Positions 35,602 through 44,800 of a DNA stretch of 64,000 nt are shown here, one piece after another. The stretch lies in contig CADCUT010000210.1 of assembly GCA_902805975.1 (NCBI GenBank), positions 1 to 64,000 of the forward strand. The letters run 5' to 3'. A program made the position numbers and the translations under genes. Numbering within the stretch: position 1 is the stretch's first letter; each line of letters begins with the position of its first letter. The notes beneath the pieces were generated by a model. The model was given only the letters and a program-made list of their open reading frames with translations, was not told the origin of the DNA and did no database searches. The DNA comes from an uncultured Rubrobacteraceae bacterium (lineage in GTDB: Bacteria > Actinomycetota > Rubrobacteria > Rubrobacterales > Rubrobacteraceae).

Positions 35602-36303
35602 ATGGCTGAGAGGCAGTTCAGGTTACCGGGGTCTCCTTACGAGGAGTTGGCGAACATCATCGTGGCCTACGGGACCAGGGACGACGCCTCGCGGACGGGG
35701 GACGTCGGGAAGCTCGATTCGGTACACCAGTCGAGCGTCAGCCGGACCAACGGTTTTCTGACGGAGATAGGCGTGTTGCAGGGGGAGACGAAGAAGGTGA
35801 TCACGCGCCGCGGGCGCGCCCTCGCCCTCGCCCTCGCCCGGAAGGACCGGGACGGCATCAGGACCAACTGGCGGGAGGTCGTCGGCTCCACGGAGTTTCT
35901 GCAGAACGTGGTCTCTGCTGTGAAGCTGCGGGAGGGCATGCTCTACCCGACCGTCCAGGCCTACATAGCCCACGCCGCCGGCCAGCCGCGCAACAACCCC
36001 GTCATGACGGGCGCCGGGGCCATCGTCGAGATCCTCAAGACGGCCGGCCTGCTCAGGGAGGAGGCCGGAGAGCTCGTGGCCACCTTCGACGAGTGGCCCG
36101 CGTCGGACGAGCCCGACCCACCGGAAGAGCCCGAAGTACCGCCAGCGGAGGTCTCCGCGACCGTGGAGGCGCTGCCGCCCGCGCCCAACGGTCCGGCGCC
36201 CACCGTGAGCATCCACGTCCAGGTACGATGCACCGCCGATGAGATCGAAGACCTCGGCCCGAAACTCAGGGCGCTCATAGCGGAACTCTCCGGAGATGCC
36301 TGA
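35602..36303 (+). CDS. Hypothetical protein with N-terminal winged-helix-like domain (DUF5343-like?)
   Basis: PGSPYEELANIIVAYGTRDDASRTGDVGKLDSVHQSSVSRTNGFLTEIGVLQGETKKVITRRGRALALAL; proline-rich linker; C-terminal VSIHVQVRCTADEIEDLGPKLRALIAELS. Confidence 0.6.
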   Translation: MAERQFRLPGSPYEELANIIVAYGTRDDASRTGDVGKLDSVHQSSVSRTNGFLTEIGVLQGETKKVITRRGRALALALARKDRDGIRTNWREVVGSTEFLQNVVSAVKLREGMLYPTVQAYIAHAAGQPRNNPVMTGAGAIVEILKTAGLLREEAGELVATFDEWPASDEPDPPEEPEVPPAEVSATVEALPPAPNGPAPTVSIHVQVRCTADEIEDLGPKLRALIAELSGDA

Positions 36304-36483
36304 AGCTTGAGCTTCCGGCATCAGGTTCTAGGCTCTGAGGTTCTAGGTTTTAACTTTCTAGAAGTGGGACACCGTGAAGACGGCGCGTCCTTCTGGAACG
36401 AACGAGGTGGCGATGTCGGGCTCCAGGCCACGCCCCCAACCCCTAGAACCTAGAGCCTAGAGCCTCAGAACCTGAAACCTCCC
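36303..36483. repeat. Intergenic repeat element, copy 1
   Basis: Outer AGGTTCTAGG / CCTAGAACCT inverted repeats around GGCGCGTCC...GGTGGCGATGTCGGGCTCCAGGCCACGCCCCCAACCCCTAGAACC. Confidence 0.7.
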
Positions 36484-39400
36484 TAGCGTCGCAGGTTCCG
36501 CAGCGGGGCGATAAAGCGAACGGTCGTTCCGGCGCCGGGCTCGCTCTCCACCTCGAGCCGGCCGCCGAGGCCGATGGTTCGCTCGCGCATCCCGAGGGTG
36601 CCGACGCCGGGGGGCAACGCCCCCGGGTCGAAGCCCCGCCCGTCGTCGGAGATCTCGGCCCGGAGCGTCTCGTCATCCGAGGAGATGGCGACGTTAACCC
36701 TGCCGGCCCCGGAGTGGCGACGGACGTTGGTCAGGGCCTCCTGCACGATCCGCAAGAGCTCCGTGCCCCCGCGCTCAGAGAGCTGCTCCGGGAGGCTGTC
36801 CTGGAGATCGAAGACAAAGTCACAGCGCGGCATCCTGTGGCGGTTCAGGCTTATCAGGGACTCGAAGAGCTGGCGGATGTCCCGGGTGCCGTCCCGGTAG
36901 GCGCGAAGGTCGTAGATGGCCTCCCGCAGGTCGCGGGCCGCCCGCCGGATGGCTTCGGCGCCCTCTTCGAGGTCGGAATCTAGGCTTGCGTCCTCGCACC
37001 TCATGCGGGTGATCTCCATGGCCTGGGCGGTGTAGGAGAGGTCCTGGAGGACGCCGTCGTGGAGCTCGCGGGCGATCCGGCCGCGCTCGGCCTCCCGGAT
37101 CTCCTCCATCGCCTGCTCGGCCCGGTAGCGCTCGGTGACGTCGCGCGAGTTGACGACTATGCCCCGTATGACGGGGTCTTCGAGCAGGTTCGCTCCTATG
37201 GCCTCGAAGTGCCTCCAGTCGCCCGCCTTGCTGCGGGTCCGGTACTCCGCGGAGAGGCGCCCCCCTGGCTCCCTGGCGAGCTCGGCGAAGCGCCGCGCCA
37301 CCGGTTCGCGGTCCTCCGGGTGGAGATGGTCGAAGGCGTTCGTGCCCATCCGCTCCTCAGCCCTAAAGCCGAGGACGCGCTCGACGGCGGGGCTCTCGTA
37401 GAGGATGGTGCCATCGGCGTCGAGGATCACGATGATGTCCGAGGCGTAGCGGACCAGGGAGCGGAACCGCTCCTCGCTGCGTTTGAGCGCCTCCCCGGCC
37501 CTCTTGCGGGCCGTGATGTCGCGGACCGTGGCGCAGATGGCCTTCTGCCCGTCGTAGGAGATGGTGCTGGCGCCGATCTCGACCTCGACGATCGTGCCGT
37601 CCTTGCGCCTGTAGCTGCGCTCCCCGATCAGGACCCGACCGAGCTCCAGCGTGCGCCCGACGTTGGCGTCCACGTTCTCGCGGCTGTGCGCCACGAGGTC
37701 GTAGATCTCCATCCCTTCGAGCTCCCCGGCGGTGTACCCGAACATCTTCTCGAAGGCGGCATTTGTCTCGATCAGGCGCCGGCTGTCGGCGTCCAGCAGG
37801 TAGATGCCCTCGGTGGACTGCTCCATGACGGCCCTGTAGCGTTCCTCGCTGCGCTTGAGGGCCTCACCCGCCATCTTCTTCTCGGTCACGTCGAGCACCG
37901 TCCCGATAAAGCGCACGGCCAGCCCGCCCTCGAAGAACGCCCGGCCGTGGGCCTCAACCCAGCGCTCCCGGCCGTCCCCGAGGCCGACCACCCGGTACTC
38001 GATCTCGAAGGCCCCGTCGCCCGCCGGGTCGAGCGCGCGCCTGACGGCCCGGTCGGCCCTGTCCCGGTCGTCGGGGTGCAGGCCCGCCTGGAACGTCTCG
38101 TAGTCGACCTCGGCGTCGGGGGGGAGGCCGAAGATCTCCTTGCACCGCGCGTCCCAGAGGAGACCGCCCGTGACCGGGTCGAAGTCGAAGGTGCCAAGGC
38201 GCGTGGTCTCCGTCGCCAGCCGCAGCCTATCCTCGCTCTGGCGGAGCTCATCCTGCGCCTTCTCGCGCTCGGCTATCTCCCGGCGGGCCTCCTCGTAGAG
38301 CCTGGCGTTGTCGACCACCATCGCCGCCCGCCGGACGAGGGTCTCGGCCTGTTCGAGGTCCTCCGGCCCGTAGCGCCGCCCCGATTCGGCGGAGACGAGC
38401 GTGATCGCCCCGAGCGTGCGCCCGCGCGCGATCATCGGCACGATCATGTAGGACCGGAGCCCGAGCTCCCTGAGCATGCCGAGCTGCCGCTTGTCGCGGA
38501 CGCCCTGCACGAGGAACTCGTCCGGGATCTCCTCCATGATCTCGGCCTCGCCGGTCCTGAGCACGTGCGGGACCCCCTGGGACGCGTCGGCGGGGGCAGG
38601 GTAGCGGCGCTGGATCTCGTATGCGAGGGCCACCTTCTCGGGGTCCTGGTGCTCGACGGCCAGGCGGCGGACGAGCCCGTCCTCCTCGACCACGTCTACC
38701 GCGCACCAGTCGGCCAGTCGGGGCACGACCAGGCGGGCCAGGCTCACCAGCCGCGCCTCGTAGGAGAGGGGTGTTGCGAGAACCTCGCTCGCCTCGGCCT
38801 GAACGCGCAGCGCGTCCTCGGCGCGGCGCATCTCGGTTATGTCGTCCTGGACGCCCACGAAGCGGACGAGCCGGCCCCCGTCGTCAAAGACCGGCGAGAC
38901 GGTGAGCTCGTTGAAGAACAGGCTGCCGTCCTTCCTGTAGTTGCGCAGGACGACCTCGCAGGTCCTCCCCTCCCGGATCGCAGCGCGCAGCTCCCCGAGC
39001 GCCAGCTGGTCGTGGTCATCGCCCTGCAAGAAGCGGCAGTTCCGTCCGACGGCCTCCCCGGAGGAGTAGCCGGTCATCCTGGTGAAGGCCGGGTTGGCGT
39101 AGACGACGGGGTTGTCCGGCAAATTGGGGTCGGTAATGACGATGCCGTTGGCGCTGGCGGACAGGGCCCGGTCCTTGAGCCTGAGCTCCTCCTCGGCGTG
39201 CCTGGCCTCGGTCCTGTCCCGCAAGACCTTGACGATACCCTCGAGATTCCCCTCATCGTCCGTGATGGCCTCCGTGGAGCCGTTGGCCCAGAGGCGGCTC
39301 CCGTCCTTCCGCACGGCCCAGGTCTCTTCCGAGACGGTGGCGCCCTCGATGGCGCGCCGCAGTTCGCGGTCGGGCCTACCCTCCCGCCGGTCCTCCGGCG

Positions 39401-40013
39401 TAAAGAACGTGGAGAAGTGCTCGCCGAGGATATCCTCCTCCTCGTAGCCCAGGATGCGCCGCGCGCCCTCGTTCCAGCTCATCACCCGCCCGTCGGGGGA
39501 GAGCATGAGGATGGCGTAGTCTCTGGCGCCCTGCACGAGCAGGCGGAAGCGACGCTCGCTCGCGGCAGACCGGAGCCTGGCGGCGTGCATCGAGGCCACG
39601 ATCGCGCTGACCGCGACCCCCACCCCGCCGAAGAGCAACAGGTCGAACAGGCGCCCGAGGTCGTCGGTCCCCAACGCGTAGAGCGGCGTTAGGAAGAGAT
39701 AGTCGCAGACCACCAGGGCCAACCCGGTGGCGAAGAGGCCTGGCCCCAAGCCCCCGAACCAGGCGCCGACCACGATCGCTACGACGAAGAGCAGGAAGGG
39801 GCTCTCCGCCTCTAGCGCGGGATCGACGAACCATTTCACCGCCGCCGCGAGGCCGACGGCCACGGCCGCCAGGCCGTAGCGCACGGCCCGGGAGGTTCGG
39901 TCGGACGGACCGGCCGGCGCGGTGGAGGTCATCTTTGTTGGGGCCGGTGGCATGCCTCTCCCTCTACGGTTTCCCACCAGATCTCCCTGGCGACTTCGGG
40001 CCAAAGATCTCAC
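36483..40013 (-). CDS. DUF4118 / multi-PAS / GAF sensor histidine kinase (HisKA_3 type)
   Basis: N-terminal TM block; repeated PAS (VMSWNEGARRILGYEEEDILGEHFSTFFTPEDRREG); GAF; RIARELHDGVLQDLSYTAQAMEITRMR; DDGRGFDPGALPPGVGTLGMRERTIGLGGRL. Confidence 0.92.
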   Translation of the reverse strand: MRSLARSRQGDLVGNRRGRGMPPAPTKMTSTAPAGPSDRTSRAVRYGLAAVAVGLAAAVKWFVDPALEAESPFLLFVVAIVVGAWFGGLGPGLFATGLALVVCDYLFLTPLYALGTDDLGRLFDLLLFGGVGVAVSAIVASMHAARLRSAASERRFRLLVQGARDYAILMLSPDGRVMSWNEGARRILGYEEEDILGEHFSTFFTPEDRREGRPDRELRRAIEGATVSEETWAVRKDGSRLWANGSTEAITDDEGNLEGIVKVLRDRTEARHAEEELRLKDRALSASANGIVITDPNLPDNPVVYANPAFTRMTGYSSGEAVGRNCRFLQGDDHDQLALGELRAAIREGRTCEVVLRNYRKDGSLFFNELTVSPVFDDGGRLVRFVGVQDDITEMRRAEDALRVQAEASEVLATPLSYEARLVSLARLVVPRLADWCAVDVVEEDGLVRRLAVEHQDPEKVALAYEIQRRYPAPADASQGVPHVLRTGEAEIMEEIPDEFLVQGVRDKRQLGMLRELGLRSYMIVPMIARGRTLGAITLVSAESGRRYGPEDLEQAETLVRRAAMVVDNARLYEEARREIAEREKAQDELRQSEDRLRLATETTRLGTFDFDPVTGGLLWDARCKEIFGLPPDAEVDYETFQAGLHPDDRDRADRAVRRALDPAGDGAFEIEYRVVGLGDGRERWVEAHGRAFFEGGLAVRFIGTVLDVTEKKMAGEALKRSEERYRAVMEQSTEGIYLLDADSRRLIETNAAFEKMFGYTAGELEGMEIYDLVAHSRENVDANVGRTLELGRVLIGERSYRRKDGTIVEVEIGASTISYDGQKAICATVRDITARKRAGEALKRSEERFRSLVRYASDIIVILDADGTILYESPAVERVLGFRAEERMGTNAFDHLHPEDREPVARRFAELAREPGGRLSAEYRTRSKAGDWRHFEAIGANLLEDPVIRGIVVNSRDVTERYRAEQAMEEIREAERGRIARELHDGVLQDLSYTAQAMEITRMRCEDASLDSDLEEGAEAIRRAARDLREAIYDLRAYRDGTRDIRQLFESLISLNRHRMPRCDFVFDLQDSLPEQLSERGGTELLRIVQEALTNVRRHSGAGRVNVAISSDDETLRAEISDDGRGFDPGALPPGVGTLGMRERTIGLGGRLEVESEPGAGTTVRFIAPLRNLRR

Positions 40014-40030
40014 CGGCGCGTGGACGACAC

Positions 40031-40048
40031 ATCATACAAATGTATGAT
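40031..40048. promoter_or_regulatory. 18-bp perfect palindrome ATCATACA-AA-TGTATGAT
   Basis: Read directly; immediately upstream of the 36483-40013 kinase start. Confidence 0.65.
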
Positions 40049-40051
40049 TTG

Positions 40052-40206
40052 TCAGGTTTCAGGCTACGGATATCAGATTCCAGGTCTTGAGGGGTTGTGG
40101 AGCGAGGATGGCGCGATCTGAGACCAACCACGGTGGCGATGTCTGGCTCTAGGCCGCGTACCGCACCCCTGATACCTTAAACCTCGAACCTGAAGCCTCA
40201 GTGTTT
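40052..40206. repeat. Intergenic repeat element, copy 2
   Basis: Core GGATGGCGCGATCTGAGACCAACCACGGTGGCGATGTCTGGCTCTAGGCCGCGTACCGCACCCCTGATACC aligns with copy 1 core; flanked by AGGTTTCAGG / CCTGAAGCCT. Confidence 0.7.
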
Positions 40207-40577
40207 CAGGCGGTACGGACGACGGGCCGGTCCACGAGGGCGAGCAGATCGGAGAGGTCGACCTGCTCCCTCGGGTAGCACTCACCGTCGATGCAGAACG
40301 TCGAGATGGGCTCGCACTCCGGATAGAGCTCTACCCAGTTTGGCACCCGGTCCTTCACCAAAGATGTGACCTTGCTGCAGATCACCAGTTCCGGTCGCAC
40401 GCGCAGAATCTCCCGGTTGAGATCGGCCGCGGTGGCCTCGAAAACCTCGAGGTCGGGGAAGGAGAACCGCAGCACGGCCGCGATGCTCTCCCTGTAGGAC
40501 GCCAGTTCGTTAGCCACCAGCACGTGTCTTATAGTTCTCATACCCGGCATGTTATGCCCCACCGCCCGCCGGGACAT
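40206..40577 (-). CDS. Degenerate receiver-like (pseudo-REC) protein 1
   Basis: HVLVANELASYRESIAAVLRFSFPDLEVFEATAADLNREILRVRPELVICSKVTSLVKDRVPNWVELYPE; paralog of next gene. Confidence 0.65.
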   Translation of the reverse strand: MSRRAVGHNMPGMRTIRHVLVANELASYRESIAAVLRFSFPDLEVFEATAADLNREILRVRPELVICSKVTSLVKDRVPNWVELYPECEPISTFCIDGECYPREQVDLSDLLALVDRPVVRTA

Positions 40578-40613
40578 CGTGAAAACGGGTGAGGTTTGCC
40601 TAACCCCTTTGGG

Positions 40614-40994
40614 CTAGACGGGGGAACCGCCCTGGTCCGGGCCGGCGGCGCGGTCGAGGATGGAGATAAGGTCTATGAGCTGTATCTCGGCGAACTCCGT
40701 GCGCCTGCCCCCCTCGCTGGCCACGGCGTGGGCGGTATGCTCCGGGTAGAGCTCGACCCAGACCGGCACCCGCTCCCGCACCGCCCCCGTGGCGCGGCTG
40801 CAGATGGCGACGTCGGGAACGAAGCGGACCACGTTGCTCTCGAGGGCCTCGGGCTCGACGACCTTTACCTGAAGCCCAGGGCGCATCTGGCGGAAGACCG
40901 CAGCTATGCTCTCCCGGTAGGAACGCGGCTCGTTGGCCAGCAGGACCCGAAGCGGGACCTCTCTCGCTGGCTCTCTCTCCGTCGACCTGGACAA
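40614..40994 (-). CDS. Degenerate receiver-like (pseudo-REC) protein 2
   Basis: LRVLLANEPRSYRESIAAVFRQMRPGLQVKVVEPEALESNVVRFVPDVAICSRATGAVRERVPVWVELYPEH; paralog of previous gene. Confidence 0.65.
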   Translation of the reverse strand: MSRSTEREPAREVPLRVLLANEPRSYRESIAAVFRQMRPGLQVKVVEPEALESNVVRFVPDVAICSRATGAVRERVPVWVELYPEHTAHAVASEGGRRTEFAEIQLIDLISILDRAAGPDQGGSPV

Positions 40995-41098
40995 AGGTCC
41001 CCGCGCATCCCTCCTGGATTGTTCCGCGCAGCCCGTACCTTCAGACGGCCGCGCCGGCGCGGCAGGAATTCTAGCACGGGGGCCCCGCGGGGGCGGGC

Positions 41099-41788
41099 CT
41101 AGCGGATCTCGACCAGGCCGTTGCGGGCGGCGAACACCAGGGCCTGCAGGCGCGAGTGCACGCTGAGCTTGTTGAGGATGTTGACCATGTGGGTTCGCTC
41201 GGTCTCCACGGTTATGTGGAGCTTCTCGGCGATGTCCTTGCTGTCAAGGCCCTCCCCGAGCGCCTGCAACACCTCCCGCTCCCGCCGCGTGAGCCGGTCG
41301 ATGGCCTTCTGGGCCTCGAGCTCCTCCTGGCGCTGGCGGCTCACCATGCGCAACATCTCTATGACCTCACCCGGCGAGAGCAGGGCCTCCCCGGCCCTCA
41401 GGCGCTTGACCGCCTCGACGATGTCGCCTATGGCGGCGGCCTTGTGCAGGACGCCCGAGGCGCCGGCCTCGACGGCCCGGGCGAAGCGGGCGGGCTCCAG
41501 GCTGGCGCTCAGGACCAGCGTGATGACCTTGCTGTCTTTGGCCGCGAGCTCCTCTATAAGGTCGAACCCGTCGCCGTCGGGCAGGGCGAGGTCGCAGACC
41601 GCCACGTCCGCCTCCCCCCCGGAACCGTTCAGGAATTGGTGGGCCTCGGCGAGCGAGCCGGCCTGCCCCACCACGGCGAACTCCTCCTCCCGTTCGAACA
41701 TGAACGCGAGCGCCTGCCGGAACGAGGCGTGGTCCTCCACGAGCAAGATGCGGGTTTTGTTGCCTTCCACACCATTCTCTACGCTCAC
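41099..41788 (-). CDS. NarL/LuxR-family response regulator
   Basis: RILLVEDHASFRQALAFMF, ADVAVCDLALPDGDG, IDRLTRREREVLQALGEGLDSKDIAEKLHITVETERTHMVNILNKLSVHSRLQALVFA. Confidence 0.95.
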   Translation of the reverse strand: MSVENGVEGNKTRILLVEDHASFRQALAFMFEREEEFAVVGQAGSLAEAHQFLNGSGGEADVAVCDLALPDGDGFDLIEELAAKDSKVITLVLSASLEPARFARAVEAGASGVLHKAAAIGDIVEAVKRLRAGEALLSPGEVIEMLRMVSRQRQEELEAQKAIDRLTRREREVLQALGEGLDSKDIAEKLHITVETERTHMVNILNKLSVHSRLQALVFAARNGLVEIR

Positions 41789-41885
41789 CGTCTTACCCCC
41801 GGATCATAAGAGTTGCTCTGACATCGTAGTCCGGCACGCCAGGAACTATATTCGAGTGCTCCGGACTTTGCCTCGTCCTTTTGTA

Positions 41886-44800
41886 CTAGAAATCCTTTCC
41901 TCCCGCCGGGTCCCCCGCGGCGAGCCGGGAGAGCGGGACGCGGCAGAGCACGCGCGTGCCCCGGCCCGGCTCGCTCCGAAGCTCGACCTTCCCGCCGAGA
42001 TCCCGGGCCCGCTGGAGCATGGAGTGCCGTCCCACACCCGACCGGGAACGCCCGGGATCGAAGCCGCGCCCGTCGTCGCGGACCTCCGCGTAGAGCGCGT
42101 CCCCTTCGACGCCGAGCTCCACCCGCACGTGCCGGGCGCCAGAGTGACGCCGAACGTTGGTGAGCGCCTCCTGGACGATACGCAGAAGCTCCCGGCCGCG
42201 TCCCTCCGGCAGTTCCGGCGGCACGCCCTCCCCGACCACGAACTCGATCTCGTAGGCCCCCCTTGCCATGCGGCGGTTGAGGTCTGTCAGGTTCTCCAGG
42301 GAGTTGACAAAAGACCTGTCCAGCGTCTCCTTCAGCCGCAGTTCGAAGATGGCCCCGCGCAGCCCCTCCACCGAACGCCTGAGGGCGTCGGCGGTGTCCC
42401 CGAGCGCTGTTTCGCCGCCGTTTTGGCTCGTGACCTGGAGGATCTGTATCTCCTGCAGGGCGTAGACGATGTCCTGCAGGATGCTGTCGTGGAGCTCGCG
42501 GGCGATCCGGTTGCGCTCGGCCTCCCGGATCTCCCCGAGCGCGCGCTCGGCCCGCAGGCGCCCGGTCACGTCGTGGGCCACCACGCACATCGCCCGCCCG
42601 CCGCCGTAGGGCACGATGCTGATGCTGATCTCGACGTCCACCAGCCCGCCGTCTTTGCGCCGGTACTGGCGCACCCCAAGGGAGAGACGCCCCTCCCGCA
42701 GGACGCGCTCCGCGTTCTCGTCGACCGTCTTTCTCTCGTGGGCGCTTATGTCGTAGAACGACATGCCCTTCAGCTCTTCGGGCGCGTACCCCAGGGTCGC
42801 GCCAAGCGCGGCGTTCGCCTCCAGCACGCTCAGGGAGTCCAGGTCGAGCAGGAATATACCCTCCGCCGCCTGTTCCACGACGTTCCTGTAGAGTTCCTCG
42901 CTCTGGCGCAGGTCCCTCGCCGCCCGCGCCCGCTCTATGGACTCCCAGCAGCGGTTGGCCACGGTGACCAGGAGCTCGACCTCCTGGGGCGACCAGTGCC
43001 GCGGCGTCTTCTGGTGGACGGCCATCCCGGCGACGAACCGCCCCTCCTTGTGCAGCGGGACGCTGATGACGGCCCGGATACACGTCTGCCGGTACGCCGC
43101 GAGGTCCCCCCCACGCACGCGACCGTCCTCCTCGGCGTCATTGACCACGTATGGTTTGTTCTCCCGCGACAGCCGCAGGGCCTCGGCGCCAAACTGGGAC
43201 ATGGCGAAGCGGCCGACGATGCTTGGCACCCCGTTGGTGTAGTCGCCGGTGATGCGGAAGTGGTCCTCGTCAGCGTCGACCTCGGCGTAGGCGCAGCGGT
43301 CGGCGCCAACGTGCTCGCCGAGCATCCGGGCCGTGGTGGCCATGACCTCGTCAGGGTCGGTGATGGGTTGCAGCGCCCGGTCCAGGTCGGCGAGAAACCC
43401 GGCCCGCTCCTCGACCTCCTTGCGCCGGGTGATGTCCGTGGAGATGCCGCAGAGCGCGTAGGGTTGGCCGTCGGGCCCCTTGAGCGGGAACTTTACGGAG
43501 AAGTAGGTGTGGGCCTTCCCGCCCTTTAGAACCGTCTCCTCAGCCTCCAGCGGGGTGCCGGAGCGGAGGACCTCAAGGTCGTTGCGCCGGTAATCTTCGG
43601 CCACCTCTAAGGGAGACAGGTCGTGGTCGGTGCGGCCCAGTATCTCTTCCTTCGAGAGGTCGAACAGCTCCTCGAAGCGGCGGTTCACGAGGGTAAAGCG
43701 GCCCTCCCGGTCCTTCACGTAGATCACGGCCGTCGTGTAGTCCAGGATGGCCTGGAGGTTCTCCCGGCTCTCCCTGAGCGCCTCCTCCGTCAGCCGCCGC
43801 TCGGTGATGTCGCGGGAGTTGATGACGATGCCCCCGACGGCCGGGTCGTGCAGCAGGTTCTCGCCGACGGCCTCGAGGTGACGCCAGGAGCCTTGTTTGT
43901 CCCTGACCCTGTACTCCAGGGGCGGGAAGGGTCCTGGGACGTCGCGGTGGTCCCTGAGCACCTTCACCACGCGGTCGCGGTCTTCGGGGTGGATCAGGTC
44001 GAGCGCGCCGAGACCTACCCTCTCCTCCGGCGCGAAGCCCAAGATCCGCCCGACCGCCGGGCTCTCGTAGAGGATGGTGCCCTCGCCGTCGAGGACCACG
44101 ATGATGTCCGAGGCGTTCTGAACGAGGGAGCGGAACCTCTCCTCGCTCGCCCGCAGGGCGTCCTCGGCCCGCCGCCCCTCCGTGACGTCCGTGCAGTAGA
44201 TGCGGAGCAGCCCCCCCTCCGGCGTGCGCGAGACGACCTGATGGTAGTAGCCCCCGCCGACCCGCACCTCGCGCACGAAAGGCCGCCCGCCCGCGGACCA
44301 GATTCGGATGTTGGCCTCATCCAGATCGGCGAGGGCCGGGTGATGCGGCCCGAGATCCCTGAGCTTCGGGAAGCTGGCCTGGGCCGCGGGGTTGAGGTAG
44401 GTCGGCACGCCGGCCACGCTCGTCTCGATGATCGGGTTCGGGTCGAGCTCGGGGAAGGACGCGAGCCGCGCGAGCTGGTCCTCGGCCTCCTTCTGCTCCG
44501 TGACGTCCCTCTGGGTGCCCCAGACCCGAACCAGCCGCCCGTCCTCGACGATGCCGCTCAGGTTGTTGAGGATCACCCTCTCGTTGCCGTCCCGGTCGAA
44601 CTCCCTGGTCTCGCCGTCCTTCAAGCGGTACCCGGCGCGGGTGGCGGCCCTCAGGTACTCCACGTTGGCCGGGTCCGAGCGGGGCAGAAGGTCGCCGACC
44701 CTGGCGCCGACGAGGTCCGTAGCGTCCCCGAAGCCGTACATCCGGGCCATGGCGTCGTTGCACTCGGCGAGGTAGGCGTGGCGGTAGAAGTGGTCGAGCT

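Noticed and set aside
37059-39692. 877-aa plus-strand ORF
   Set aside because: Antisense to the well-supported histidine kinase; composition typical of high-GC shadow ORFs, no recognisable domain
41121-43529. 802-aa plus-strand ORF
   Set aside because: Antisense shadow spanning the LuxR regulator and kinase
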